Assembly: GCF_022662175.1 (NCBI RefSeq)
Contig: NZ_JAKMCR010000004.1
Coordinates: 168,299-232,298, forward strand
From: Aestuariivivens marinum
Lineage (GTDB): Bacteria > Bacteroidota > Bacteroidia > Flavobacteriales > Flavobacteriaceae
Direction of reading: 5' to 3'
DNA: 64,000 bases
The position numbers were made by a program, and so were the translations under genes. This document shows positions 52,771 through 61,734 of the stretch, piece after piece. The notes under the pieces were generated by a model. That model saw only the letters and a program-made list of their open reading frames with translations. It made no database searches and was not told the origin of the DNA. Position 1 is the first letter of the stretch; every line of letters begins with the position of its first letter.

Positions 52771-53653
52771 AATAAAAAACTACTTACATCTACATTTTTT
52801 AGTATTTATTGCTGGTTTTACAGCCATTTTAGGCGAATTAATATCCATTAAGGCCATACCATTGGTATGGTTTAGAATGTTAATGGCTAGTATTTTAGTA
52901 TTTGCTTACATAAAAATGGCTAAGGTAAAATCAAAGATTTCTCTTAAAGCTATTTTACGGTTTTCAATTGCTGGAATTATAATTGCTTTGCATTGGATAA
53001 CCTTTTTTGGTGCAATCGATGTTGCCAATGTGTCTATTGCATTGGCTATGTTTTCAACAGGAGCCTTTTTTGCCTCCTTAATTGAACCATTAATATATAA
53101 GCGAAAGATTATTTGGTATGAAATTCTTTTCGGAATATTTGTCATCGCTGGGGTATATATCATAACACAAAGTGAGATAAAATATTTATCCGGTATGATA
53201 CTCGGTATCACATCAGCTTTTTTATCATCATTGTTTGCAGTGTTAAATGGTAAATTTTTAAGGCAACACACCGCTACGGTTATTTCGTTTTATGAGTTTA
53301 TTAGTGGTGTAGCGTTCATTTCAATTTTTATTATGCTTTTTGATGGTGGATTTTCAACAGATTTTTTTTTATTGAGTGCAGCAGATTTTTGGTATCTTTT
53401 TATTCTGGCTTCAGTATGTACCGCTTATGCATTTATTGCTTCGGTTTATGTTATGAAGCTAATTAGTCCTTTCACGGTTGTATTAACCTATAATTTAGAG
53501 CCTGTTTATGGCATTATAATGGCAGTTATTTTATTTCCAGAAAAGGAGAAAATGAGTAACTCATTTTATTATGGGGCAGTAATAATAATTAGTACGGTAC
53601 TGTTAAATGGGATTATAAAAAATTTGAGATATTTAAAAAGAAAGGATACTTAA
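52757..53653 (+). CDS. EamA/DMT-family transporter
   Basis: This 298-residue protein has ten membrane helices and two EamA repeats: KAIPLVWFRMLMASILVFAYIK in the first, SGMILGITSAFLSSLFAVLNG and TVVLTYNLEPVYGIIMAVILFPE in the second. Family members export or import small metabolites; no substrate can be named. The ATG lies inside the end of the permease gene (14-bp overlap), so the tgt-permease-EamA genes form one operon. Confidence 0.92.
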   Translation: MPNDRIKNYLHLHFLVFIAGFTAILGELISIKAIPLVWFRMLMASILVFAYIKMAKVKSKISLKAILRFSIAGIIIALHWITFFGAIDVANVSIALAMFSTGAFFASLIEPLIYKRKIIWYEILFGIFVIAGVYIITQSEIKYLSGMILGITSAFLSSLFAVLNGKFLRQHTATVISFYEFISGVAFISIFIMLFDGGFSTDFFLLSAADFWYLFILASVCTAYAFIASVYVMKLISPFTVVLTYNLEPVYGIIMAVILFPEKEKMSNSFYYGAVIIISTVLLNGIIKNLRYLKRKDT

Positions 53654-53676
53654 CTATTTAAGACGATTAAAGTTTT

Positions 53677-53684
53677 TATATTTG
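53677..53684 (+). promoter_or_regulatory. Putative -7 box for accA
   Basis: TATATTTG fits TAnnTTTG and would give a leader of roughly 20 bases before the ATG at 53711. There is no TTG at the -33 spacing. Confidence 0.4.
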
Positions 53685-53710
53685 TAGGCTAACTAAAACT
53701 AGGAATTTTT

Positions 53711-54664
53711 ATGGAATATTTAGAGTTTGAACTTCCAATAAAAGAACTTGAAGAACAATTGCAGAAGTGTAAGGTCATAGGTGAAGAGAGTGATGTGGAC
53801 GTTACCCAAACTTGCAAGCAAATAGAAAAAAAGTTAAAAGAAACCCGTAAAGAAATATACAAAAACCTAACAGCTTGGCAACGTGTCCAGCTTTCCCGAC
53901 ATCCTGATAGGCCTTATACCTTAGATTATATTCGTGCCATTTGTGGTAGTTCGTTTTTAGAGCTGCATGGCGATAGAAACTTTAAGGACGATAAGGCGAT
54001 GATAGGTGGATTGGGAAAAATTGGCGATCAAAGCTTTATGTTTATTGGTCAACAAAAAGGGTATAATACCAAGACTAGGCAGTATAGAAATTTTGGGATG
54101 GCAAATCCTGAAGGCTATCGCAAAGCTCTAAGATTGATGAAATCAGCCGAGAAATTTGGTATTCCTGTTGTAACTATTTTAGATACACCTGGAGCCTATC
54201 CAGGACTGGAAGCTGAAGAACGAGGACAAGGAGAAGCCATTGCACGTAATATTTTGGAAATGACCAGACTAAAAGTACCTATCATAACAGTTATTATTGG
54301 TGAAGGTGCTTCAGGTGGTGCTTTAGGAATTGGTGTTGGCGATAAGGTTTTAATGTTGGAAAATACATGGTATTCTGTAATCTCTCCAGAATCTTGCTCA
54401 TCCATTTTATGGCGTAGTTGGGAGTATAAAGAACAAGCTGCTGAAGCATTAAAATTGACTGCTAATGATATGAAGAAGCTAAAATTAGTGGACGATATAA
54501 TAAAAGAACCTTTGGGAGGTGCACATAGAAATCGTGAAAAGGCATTTGAATTGGTTAGTGATGCCATTGTTAATTCTTATGGGGAGTTTAAAAACTTATC
54601 ACCAAAAGAATTAGTTGATCAACGTATGGAAAAATATTCAAACATGGGTGTATTCAAAGGGTAA
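53711..54664 (+). CDS. accA: Acetyl-CoA carboxylase carboxyltransferase subunit alpha
   Basis: This 317-residue protein of normal length has the N-terminal coiled segment ([18 protein letters not shown]), then [35 protein letters not shown] and the oxyanion-hole/CoA region [20 protein letters not shown] and [16 protein letters not shown]. It transfers carboxyl from biotin to acetyl-CoA with AccD in the first committed step of fatty-acid synthesis. It appears to be a single-gene unit ended by the terminator at 54691-54719. Confidence 0.97.
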   Translation: MEYLEFELPIKELEEQLQKCKVIGEESDVDVTQTCKQIEKKLKETRKEIYKNLTAWQRVQLSRHPDRPYTLDYIRAICGSSFLELHGDRNFKDDKAMIGGLGKIGDQSFMFIGQQKGYNTKTRQYRNFGMANPEGYRKALRLMKSAEKFGIPVVTILDTPGAYPGLEAEERGQGEAIARNILEMTRLKVPIITVIIGEGASGGALGIGVGDKVLMLENTWYSVISPESCSSILWRSWEYKEQAAEALKLTANDMKKLKLVDDIIKEPLGGAHRNREKAFELVSDAIVNSYGEFKNLSPKELVDQRMEKYSNMGVFKG

Positions 54665-54690
54665 CCCTTTTAAAATCATACCTTAATAGA

Positions 54691-54719
54691 AATCTGAAGT
54701 ATTAACTTCAGATTTTTTT
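54691..54719 (+). terminator. Rho-independent terminator after accA
   Basis: Ten-bp perfect arms (AATCTGAAGT / ACTTCAGATT) with a 4-base loop, followed directly by a T7 run. Confidence 0.85.
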
Positions 54720-54819
54720 ATGGTTATCGACAATATTTTTTAGTTATTAACAGTTCAATTGTTAATGACTAGTGAACAACAGCAATTCTCATTGACTTTA
54801 AAAGAAAATTCTTTTTAGT

Positions 54820-54827
54820 TACTTTCG
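54820..54827 (+). promoter_or_regulatory. Putative -7 box immediately before dnaB
   Basis: TACTTTCG differs at one position from TAnnTTTG and ends 5 bases before the dnaB ATG. If used, the transcript would be leaderless or nearly so. A TTG at 54792 is 25 bases upstream of the box, slightly beyond the usual spacing. Confidence 0.3.
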
Positions 54828-54832
54828 CAACT

Positions 54833-56371
54833 ATGAAACAACCCAACCAAATACAAGGATACAAAGTAGATAAAAGCACGCTTATCAATTTAGAAAAAGG
54901 AAAATTACCTCCGCAAGCAATTGATTTAGAGGAAGTTGTGTTGGGAGCGATGATGATTGATAAAAAAGGAGTAGATGAGGTTATAGATATTCTTAGTCCA
55001 GAAGCATTCTATAAGGAAGCCCATCAACACATTTTTGAAGCTATTTTTCAATTGTTTGAAAGTAGCGAACCTATAGACTTATTAACCGTTTCCAGCCAAT
55101 TAAAGAAAACTGCAAAACTGGAATTGTGTGGTGGAGATTTTTACCTCATTTCATTAACCCAAAAAGTATCCTCGTCTGCACATATTGAGTTTCATGCCCG
55201 TATCATTTTGCAAAAATTTATCCAGCGGAGTTTAATTAAAATCTCAAACGAAATTATTGAGGATTCCTATGATGAAACCAAGGATGTTTTTGATTTATTG
55301 GATAAAGCTGAAGCCAAGCTATATGAGGTTACACAGGGTAACATTAAAAAGTCTAGTGAAACAGCACAGGATTTGGTAATCCAAGCGAAGAAAAAAATTG
55401 AGGAAATTTCAAATAAGGAAGGCTTAAGTGGTATCCCAACAGGCTTTACAAAATTAGATAAATTGACTTCGGGTTGGCAACCTTCTGATTTGATTATTGT
55501 AGCAGCTCGACCTGGTATGGGTAAAACTGCGTTAACGCTGTCTATGGCAAGAAATATTGCTGTTGACCAAAATATACCTGTGGCATTTTTCTCTTTGGAG
55601 ATGGCCTCGGTACAATTGATTACCCGTTTGATTTCTAGTGAAACAGGGCTGTCTTCAGAAAAGCTAAGAACCGGAAAATTGGAAAAGCATGAGTGGGAAC
55701 AATTAAACGTAAAAGTAAAGGGTTTAGAGAAAGCACCGCTTTATATTGACGATACCCCCTCACTCTCCATTTTTGATTTACGGGCCAAAGCAAGACGTTT
55801 ATCTTCCCAATATGGTATTAAGTTGATTATGATCGATTACTTGCAGTTAATGACTGCAGGGGGGAATAATTCAGGGAATAGGGAACAGGAAATCTCTATG
55901 ATTTCAAGAAACCTAAAGGCCTTAGCAAAAGAACTGGATGTGCCTGTAATTGCATTATCACAGTTATCCCGAGCTGTAGAAACACGTGGCGGTAGTAAGC
56001 GTCCATTGCTGTCCGATTTAAGGGAATCTGGTGCTATTGAGCAGGATGCAGATATCGTGAGTTTCATCTATAGACCCGAATATTATAAAATAGATGAGTG
56101 GGATGATGAAGAACGTTCTCCTACTGAAGGCCAAGCCGAATTTATTGTTGCTAAACATCGTAATGGAGGATTGGATAATATTCGATTGAAGTTTATAGGA
56201 CACTTGGGTAAATTTGATAATCTGGACGATTTCGATTCACCTTTCGAATTTCATAGTAAGATGAATGCAGCTGCAAACGATGATACTTTTAAGTCAGATG
56301 CTTTTAAAGCAAGCCCAGATCAAGCTTTTGGAAGTTCGTTTAATGATGAAGAAGACGAAGTGCCATTCTAG
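54833..56371 (+). CDS. dnaB: Replicative DNA helicase DnaB
   Basis: This 512-residue hexameric helicase has the N-terminal primase-interacting domain (PPQAIDLEEVVLGAMMIDKKGVDEV), a linker helix, and a RecA-like C-terminal domain. Walker A is ARPGMGKT (K231), with FFSLEMASVQLITRL, the Walker B strand LIMIDYLQLM, and the H4-type loop LSQLSRAVETRGGSKRPLLSDLRESGAIEQDAD. It unwinds DNA at the replication fork. No intein is present. The C-terminal tail is acidic (NDEEDEVPF). Confidence 0.97.
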   Translation: MKQPNQIQGYKVDKSTLINLEKGKLPPQAIDLEEVVLGAMMIDKKGVDEVIDILSPEAFYKEAHQHIFEAIFQLFESSEPIDLLTVSSQLKKTAKLELCGGDFYLISLTQKVSSSAHIEFHARIILQKFIQRSLIKISNEIIEDSYDETKDVFDLLDKAEAKLYEVTQGNIKKSSETAQDLVIQAKKKIEEISNKEGLSGIPTGFTKLDKLTSGWQPSDLIIVAARPGMGKTALTLSMARNIAVDQNIPVAFFSLEMASVQLITRLISSETGLSSEKLRTGKLEKHEWEQLNVKVKGLEKAPLYIDDTPSLSIFDLRAKARRLSSQYGIKLIMIDYLQLMTAGGNNSGNREQEISMISRNLKALAKELDVPVIALSQLSRAVETRGGSKRPLLSDLRESGAIEQDADIVSFIYRPEYYKIDEWDDEERSPTEGQAEFIVAKHRNGGLDNIRLKFIGHLGKFDNLDDFDSPFEFHSKMNAAANDDTFKSDAFKASPDQAFGSSFNDEEDEVPF

Positions 56372-56448
56372 ATCTTTTCGATTTAATATTTTCATAAATA
56401 GTTTACCTCGGAAATATTTTTAAGTATCTTTCGATATAAATAATAGAT

Positions 56449-56485
56449 TTTGTCATTTCGAAGGAGGAACGACTTAGAAATCCCA
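56449..56485. repeat. Partial member of a dispersed intergenic repeat family
   Basis: This stretch begins TTTGTCATTTCG and ends AGAAATCCCA, sharing its first 12 bases (TTTGTCATTTCG) and the AATCC end with the left arm of the palindromic repeat at 23099-23164. It has no second arm. It lies between dnaB and the secreted protein gene. Confidence 0.5.
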
Positions 56486-56501
56486 TAACATTTACTTTAA
56501 A

Positions 56502-57761
56502 TTGAAAAGGATACTAATTACATTACTATTTATAGGTTTAGGGTTAAAAACCTATGCCTCCTATGTGCTTATTCCCATGGACGCCGACAGCCAAAAAAAT
56601 CATTTAAAGGCTTATGGTATGACGTATTGGACGATTAGTAAGCAGTTAAAAGTAAAATGGCTACTCAATTATAGGGGAGGCTCTTTTTTGTTGCCTAATA
56701 GTGAAGCGATTCAAAAAGAATGTCAAATTCGAGGCGTATCTTTTGAAATTATTTCTAATGCTAAAGCAGAAAGTATTTTAGAGGAAGTTAGTAGTCCAAG
56801 TCAAAATATGGAGGCTGTAGTTTTGGAAAAAGCACCAAAAATAGCCGTTTATACCCCCTATGGCGATCAACCTTGGGACGATGCTGTTACCATGGTACTT
56901 ACTTATGCCGAAATTCCATATGAAACTGTTTATGACGAAGAGGTTCTAAATGATGGTTTGCTATTGTTTGATTGGTTGCATTTGCACCATGAAGATTTTA
57001 CAGGCCAGTATGGAAAATTTTATGGTGCTTATCGAGCACAATCCTGGTATATAGAAGATAAGAAATCTGCTGAAGCTTTGGCAGAAAAATTAGGTTATGC
57101 TAAAGTGTCTATGGAAAAACTAGATGTTGCAAAGAAAATTAGGGATTATGTCATTGGAGGGGGATTTATGTTTGCTATGTGTAGTGCCACTGATAGTTTC
57201 GATATTGCTTTGGCAGCTGAAGGTATTGATATTTGTGAACCTATGTTTGACGGGGATGGTAGTGACCCTGCTTATCAAAATAAAATTGACTATAGTAAAG
57301 CTTTTGCCTTTACAAATTTTATATTAGAGCAAAATCCATTAGTCTATGAATTTTCTTCTATTGATATGACACGCAAGCGCCGAATACCTAAAACAGCTGA
57401 TTATTTCTCTTTAATGGAGTTTTCTGCTAAATGGGACCCTGTGCCTACCATGTTATGCCAAAACCATACAGCCTTGGTCAAAGGTTTTATGGGACAAACC
57501 ACTTCGTTTACACGTAGTGAAATTAAACCCAATGTATTGGTCATGGGAGAAAACAAAGCCAACGGTGAAGCTAAGTATATTCATGGAATTAGGGGCAAAG
57601 GCTTTTTTACGTTTTATGGTGGCCACGATCCTGAAGATTACCAACATAGGGTTGGCGATTCTAAAACAGAATTGGATTTGCATCCAACATCTCCTGGATA
57701 TCGTTTAATTTTAAACAATGTGCTTTTCCCAGCTGCTAGAAAGAAAAAACAAAAAACTTAA
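56502..57761 (+). CDS. Secreted amidotransferase-fold protein (often labelled asparagine synthetase B)
   Basis: This 419-residue protein begins with TTG. The residues after it form a good signal peptide (KRILITLLFIGLGLKTYAS), and the next in-frame ATG is too late, so TTG is likely the true start. The mature part has strand-helix alternation (KIAVYTPYGDQPWDDAVTMVL) and a GGGFMFAMCSATDSFD stretch resembling the nucleophile elbow of class I amidotransferase-like folds, with Cys in the right place. Homologues next to dnaB in Flavobacteriia are often annotated as asparagine synthetase B, but neither an N-terminal Cys2 glutaminase nor an ATP-binding synthetase domain is visible. The true role is unknown. 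Confidence 0.75.
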   Translation: MKRILITLLFIGLGLKTYASYVLIPMDADSQKNHLKAYGMTYWTISKQLKVKWLLNYRGGSFLLPNSEAIQKECQIRGVSFEIISNAKAESILEEVSSPSQNMEAVVLEKAPKIAVYTPYGDQPWDDAVTMVLTYAEIPYETVYDEEVLNDGLLLFDWLHLHHEDFTGQYGKFYGAYRAQSWYIEDKKSAEALAEKLGYAKVSMEKLDVAKKIRDYVIGGGFMFAMCSATDSFDIALAAEGIDICEPMFDGDGSDPAYQNKIDYSKAFAFTNFILEQNPLVYEFSSIDMTRKRRIPKTADYFSLMEFSAKWDPVPTMLCQNHTALVKGFMGQTTSFTRSEIKPNVLVMGENKANGEAKYIHGIRGKGFFTFYGGHDPEDYQHRVGDSKTELDLHPTSPGYRLILNNVLFPAARKKKQKT

Positions 57762-57769
57762 TTTTAATA

Positions 57770-58207
57770 CTATTCAGCTACAAGAGTACGCTGCAAGGTA
57801 TATATTAAACCGTCGGCAGCAGTACCGGTAGATTTTTCATTTTCATTAATAATCATGTTATTTTCGGACGTGAATATCAATTCACCAACCTCTGTTCCAC
57901 TTATGGTTAAAAAATCACGTGAGTCTGTTTGATCAAGTAAATAATCATATGTTCCCGAATCCCAACCGTCTTGTTTGGTATCATCTGTATTGTCGTTTTC
58001 AATGGTTAACTTTAAAGTAGTTTCGTTAAATGACCAAACTATAGTCCCTAAACTAAAACTATCATTTACCCCAGAAACTCCTCCTGAAACATTGATCAAA
58101 TGCCAAAGACTTTTATAGGTTTGTTGGTCTTGATCTGTATCGTTTTTTAAAGAACAACTAGTAACACTTAAAACTATGGCCAATAAGAAGATTATATTTT
58201 TTTTCAT
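57770..58207 (-). CDS. Small lipocalin-like lipoprotein
   Basis: This 145-residue protein, from the ATG at 58207, has a signal peptide and lipobox (LSVTSC, Cys18). An in-frame TTG at 58237 would add ten residues and spoil the signal. The body has a WHLINVSGGVSGVNDSF start and successive short strands (IVWSFNETTLKLTIEND, SGTYDYLLDQTDSRDFLTISG, ELIFTSENNMIIN), the pattern of lipocalin-like proteins. No function is known. It converges with the preceding secreted-protein gene (8 bp apart) and diverges from the sulfatase. Confidence 0.75.
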   Translation of the reverse strand: MKKNIIFLLAIVLSVTSCSLKNDTDQDQQTYKSLWHLINVSGGVSGVNDSFSLGTIVWSFNETTLKLTIENDNTDDTKQDGWDSGTYDYLLDQTDSRDFLTISGTEVGELIFTSENNMIINENEKSTGTAADGLIYTLQRTLVAE

Positions 58208-58326
58208 TTTTAAATAATATTTGTTTATTAGATGCAAAATTAAAAAAAGGTTGCGTCAAAAAAATACAATACAATTAAATAAAACATAATGAAAATTGTA
58301 AATTTAGCAGATAACCTTTTTTATTG

Positions 58327-59874
58327 ATGAAAACATATATAACCTTAACGATTTATTTGTTGTATATCGTATTGCTTTTCAATTGTAAAAATGAAAAGCA
58401 AGAAACGGTTGTATATAATAAACCTAATATCCTTTTTATTCTTTCTGACGATCATACCTCCCAAGCTTGGGGAATTTATGGGGGCATTTTAAAAGACCAC
58501 GTAAAGAATAAAAATATAAAACGTTTAGCCAATGAAGGAGTGGTGCTCAATAATGCATTTTGTACTAATTCCATTTGTTCACCCAGTAGGGCTAGCATCT
58601 TAACAGGTCAGTACAGCCATATTAATCAGGTCTATACTTTACGAGAACCATTACCAGATAGCCATCCTAATATAGCCAAAACTTTAGGAGATAATGGCTA
58701 TCAAACAGCTGTGATTGGTAAGTGGCACTTGGTAAAACAACCTGAAGGCTTTCAGTATTTTAATGTGCTTCCTGGTCAAGGGCGTTATTGGGATCCTATT
58801 CTTAAAAGCAAGGACAATTGGAAAGATGGTCATGACGGTTCTGTAGGAAAGGTGCATAAAGGGTTCTCTACGGATGTAATTACCGACTTAACTATTCAAC
58901 ATTTAAAACAAAGGGATGTGTCTAAGCCCTTTTTTATGATGTGTAATTTTAAAGCAACTCATGAACCATTTGAATACCCCGATCGCTTTAAAGATTTGTA
59001 TAACGATATTGATATCCCAGAACCACAATCGCTACTGGACTTTGGTAAAGGTACGGGCGGACGCACTTTTGTAGGGCAAAAATTAGAAAATTTGGAGGCA
59101 AGATGGGAAGAAGCTTATCGTCGTCCTAATGAATTTTGGACCAGTTATCCTGGTTTGCCTTTTGAAAAAGAAGGTTTGGATAGTATTGGGTTGCGACAAA
59201 AAATCTATCAAAAATTCGTAAAGGATTTTATGCGTTGTGGTGCCACTATTGATGATAATATTGGTAAACTTTTAGATTATTTGGATGAAGCAGGTATTAC
59301 CGATAATACAATTGTAGTTTATACGGCAGACCAAGGCTATTTTTTAGGGGAGCATGGGTTTTTTGATAAACGATTAATTTATGAGGAATCACTTAGAATG
59401 CCTTTTGTTATTCGATATCCAAAAGAATTGAAGGGTGGACAACGGATAGATGATATTATTTTGAATATAGATTTTGCAGCACTATTGGCAGATTATGCGG
59501 GTATAGAGAAACCCAATTATATGCAAGGTGAAAGCTTTAGGGAAAACTTAAAAGGAAAGCCACCCAAAGGGTGGAGGAAAAACATGTATTATCAATATTG
59601 GTTACACGAACCGAAAAGACCGGCACATTTTGGCGTAAGAAATGACAAGTATAAATTAGCCTATTTTTATGGAAAGGGATTGAATAAATACGGAGCGTCA
59701 AAGGAAGATACACCTCCTACTTGGGAGTTTTATGATTTACAAAAAGATCCCAAAGAACTTAAAAATGTAATTAATGACACGGTACACCAATCCATCATAG
59801 ATACCATGAAAGAGGAAATTAAGAAGTTGCAATCACAATATAACGTACCTAGTGATGTACCGCATTTTGAATAA
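58327..59874 (+). CDS. S1-family sulfatase, lipoprotein
   Basis: This 515-residue lipoprotein (LLFNC, Cys20; ATG at 58327, with a TTG one codon earlier) belongs to the type I formylglycine sulfatases. The modification site is C84 in CSPSR followed by ASILTG. Metal-binding DD is in ILSDDHTSQAWGIYGG, and a second metal/active-site set is YTADQGYFLGEHGFFDKR. KWHLVK also fits the family. It needs an anaerobic or FGE-type maturase encoded elsewhere. It probably removes sulfate from an algal glycan, consistent with the galactose module at the start of the window. It is 5 bp upstream of the YjbQ gene. Confidence 0.93.
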   Translation: MKTYITLTIYLLYIVLLFNCKNEKQETVVYNKPNILFILSDDHTSQAWGIYGGILKDHVKNKNIKRLANEGVVLNNAFCTNSICSPSRASILTGQYSHINQVYTLREPLPDSHPNIAKTLGDNGYQTAVIGKWHLVKQPEGFQYFNVLPGQGRYWDPILKSKDNWKDGHDGSVGKVHKGFSTDVITDLTIQHLKQRDVSKPFFMMCNFKATHEPFEYPDRFKDLYNDIDIPEPQSLLDFGKGTGGRTFVGQKLENLEARWEEAYRRPNEFWTSYPGLPFEKEGLDSIGLRQKIYQKFVKDFMRCGATIDDNIGKLLDYLDEAGITDNTIVVYTADQGYFLGEHGFFDKRLIYEESLRMPFVIRYPKELKGGQRIDDIILNIDFAALLADYAGIEKPNYMQGESFRENLKGKPPKGWRKNMYYQYWLHEPKRPAHFGVRNDKYKLAYFYGKGLNKYGASKEDTPPTWEFYDLQKDPKELKNVINDTVHQSIIDTMKEEIKKLQSQYNVPSDVPHFE

Positions 59875-59879
59875 ATAAG

Positions 59880-60302
59880 GTGAAAGTTTTTCAAAAGGAA
59901 ATACAGTTAAAACCATATTCAAGAGGGTTTCATTTAATTACCGAAACCGTATTGCATGCGATTCCCGAAATAGAACAGATAGAGGTGGGGCAGTTACATT
60001 TGTTTATAAAACATACTTCTGCAAGTTTAACCATTAATGAAAATGCAGATGATACAGTGAGAACCGATTTTGAAAACCATTTTAATGTACTGGTTCCAGA
60101 ACATGCTCCATATTACGAACACACCTATGAAGGAGCTGATGATATGCCAGCACACATTAAAGCGTCGCTGCTTGGGGGGTCTATACAGGTTCCAATTACT
60201 AGCGGTAGGCTTAATTTAGGGATTTGGCAAGGTATTTATTTATGTGAACATAGAAACCATGCATCATCTCGAAATTTAGTGGTAACTGCGTTTGGTGTTT
60301 AA
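59880..60302 (+). CDS. YjbQ/UPF0047-family protein
   Basis: This 140-residue cytoplasmic protein starts with GTG, 5 bp after the sulfatase stop. It has the family motifs LHLFIKHTSASLTINENADDTVRTDF, HIKASLLGGSIQVPITSGRL and LGIWQGIYLCEHRNHA, covering the conserved histidines and Glu. Members have reported secondary thiamine-phosphate synthase activity; the physiological role is unclear. Co-transcription with the sulfatase is likely from the spacing, but no functional link is known. Confidence 0.9.
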   Translation: MKVFQKEIQLKPYSRGFHLITETVLHAIPEIEQIEVGQLHLFIKHTSASLTINENADDTVRTDFENHFNVLVPEHAPYYEHTYEGADDMPAHIKASLLGGSIQVPITSGRLNLGIWQGIYLCEHRNHASSRNLVVTAFGV

Positions 60303-60313
60303 AACGTGATATA

Positions 60314-60345
60314 AAAAGCCCGATTCAATTTTGAATCGGGCTTTT
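60314..60345. terminator. Bidirectional terminator between yjbQ and rplT
   Basis: Fifteen-bp perfect arms (AAAAGCCCGATTCAA and complement) with a TT loop, A-run on one side and T-run on the other. It serves both converging genes. Confidence 0.88.
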
Positions 60346-60385
60346 ACATTAAGCGAATAATATGTTTTACATTAGGCGATACGCC

Positions 60386-60730
60386 TTATTTAACTCTATC
60401 TACAACTGCTTTAAAAGCTTCTGGGTTATTCATTGCTAAATCGGCTAAGACCTTACGGTTTAATTCGATATTGTTAGCTTTTAATTTCCCCATAAATTGA
60501 GAATAAGATAATCCATGTTCTCTAGCTCCAGCATTAATACGTTGGATCCATAAGGCACGGAATGTTCTTTTTTTGTTTCTACGGTCTCTATACGAATATT
60601 GCATCGCTTTTTCAACCGCATTTTTAGCTACTGTCCAAACGTTTTTACGTCTTCCAAAGTAACCTTTTGCTTGCTTTAGAACCTTTTTTCTTCTGGCTCT
60701 TTTTGCTACAGAATTTACTGATCTTGGCAT
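60386..60730 (-). CDS. rplT: 50S ribosomal protein L20
   Basis: This 114-residue protein is full length, with the basic N-terminal helix ([25 protein letters not shown]), [35 protein letters not shown] and [17 protein letters not shown]. It binds 23S rRNA early in 50S assembly. It is last in the thrS-infC-rpmI-rplT operon, 144 bp after rpmI, and is closed by the bidirectional terminator. Confidence 0.98.
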   Translation of the reverse strand: MPRSVNSVAKRARRKKVLKQAKGYFGRRKNVWTVAKNAVEKAMQYSYRDRRNKKRTFRALWIQRINAGAREHGLSYSQFMGKLKANNIELNRKVLADLAMNNPEAFKAVVDRVK

Positions 60731-60874
60731 AATTTTAATTGTTTTTGTAGTAGGCGACAGATAATCTGCACTTCTTTATTTATTTTAAATTGTAAATCTA
60801 AAATTTAAGATATTCAATTGTCAATTAATTGGCCCACTCCAGGGTTTATAAATAATTTAACCGGTTAAATAGTG

Positions 60875-61072
60875 TTACTTTAAACGTAACATTAATTTAA
60901 CATTGTTCTCGTCAGCCTCATTTACCGTAGTGGCATGGGTTAACGCTAGCTTACGCTTTTTAGACTTCTTTGTTAAGATATGACTTTTAAAAGCGTGCTT
61001 TCTTTTAATCTTACCAGTACCAGTTAACTTAAAACGTTTTTTGGCACTAGATTTTGTTTTCATTTTAGGCAT
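60875..61072 (-). CDS. rpmI: 50S ribosomal protein L35
   Basis: This 65-residue basic protein has the typical [20 protein letters not shown] start, [22 protein letters not shown] and a C-terminal LMLRLK. It is of normal length, between infC and rplT as in most bacteria. Confidence 0.98.
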   Translation of the reverse strand: MPKMKTKSSAKKRFKLTGTGKIKRKHAFKSHILTKKSKKRKLALTHATTVNEADENNVKLMLRLK

Positions 61073-61157
61073 TGTCTTCTCCTAGTTTTTAATTACTTCG
61101 CTTAATTATCTTCAATTTACTGTCCCAAATATTATCAGGATTATTTCAGTAACAACT

Positions 61158-61703
61158 TTATTTTTTAGGAGCAATAAACATGGTCATTCGCTTACCTTCA
61201 AGTTTTGGCATTTGCTCAACTTTCCCAAATTCTTCTAAATCCTGGGCCAAGCGTAATAATAATATTTGTCCTTGCTCTTTAAATATAATGGAGCGTCCTT
61301 TAAAAAATACAAAGGCTTTTAACTTAGCCCCTTCCTTTAAGAACTTCTCGGCATGTTTCTTTTTAAATTCGTAATCATGGTCATCTGTTTGAGGGCCAAA
61401 ACGAATTTCCTTTATTACAACCTTACTGGCTTTCGCCTTTAAAGCCTTATCACGTTTCTTTTGTTCGTAAAGAAACTTTTTATAATCCATAACTTTACAT
61501 ACAGGGGGGTCGGCATTTGGTGAAATTTCAACAAGGTCTAAACCTTGATCATCGGCTATACTTAGAGCTTCTCTAATACTGTATATACCTACTTCAACAT
61601 TATCGCCTACGACTCTTACCTTTGGCGATGTAATTTTAGAGTTAATTCTATGCTTATCCTCTTGTGAAACCCTTTGGGGTTGTCTTCTTCTTCTAATTGC
61701 TAT
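61158..61703 (-). CDS. infC: Translation initiation factor IF-3 (non-AUG start)
   Basis: The first in-frame ATG (61490) would remove the whole N-terminal domain. Reading upstream, the frame stays open for 71 more codons with clear IF-3 sequence: [23 protein letters not shown], then [18 protein letters not shown] and [30 protein letters not shown] lies two codons before the ATA at 61703. The N-terminus of relatives is M-A-I-R-R-R-R, which makes ATA the best start, giving 181 residues. infC in E. coli starts with AUU and is autoregulated because IF-3 rejects non-AUG starts, so the same logic may apply here. It is 31 bp after thrS. Confidence 0.93.
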   Translation of the reverse strand: MAIRRRRQPQRVSQEDKHRINSKITSPKVRVVGDNVEVGIYSIREALSIADDQGLDLVEISPNADPPVCKVMDYKKFLYEQKKRDKALKAKASKVVIKEIRFGPQTDDHDYEFKKKHAEKFLKEGAKLKAFVFFKGRSIIFKEQGQILLLRLAQDLEEFGKVEQMPKLEGKRMTMFIAPKK

Positions 61704-61734
61704 GGCTTAAAAATTTTAATTAAACTTATTTTCC

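Noticed and set aside
61158..61490. Truncated IF-3 beginning at the first ATG
   Set aside because: The upstream frame is open and encodes a perfect IF-3 N-terminal domain, so truncation is only an effect of assuming ATG starts.
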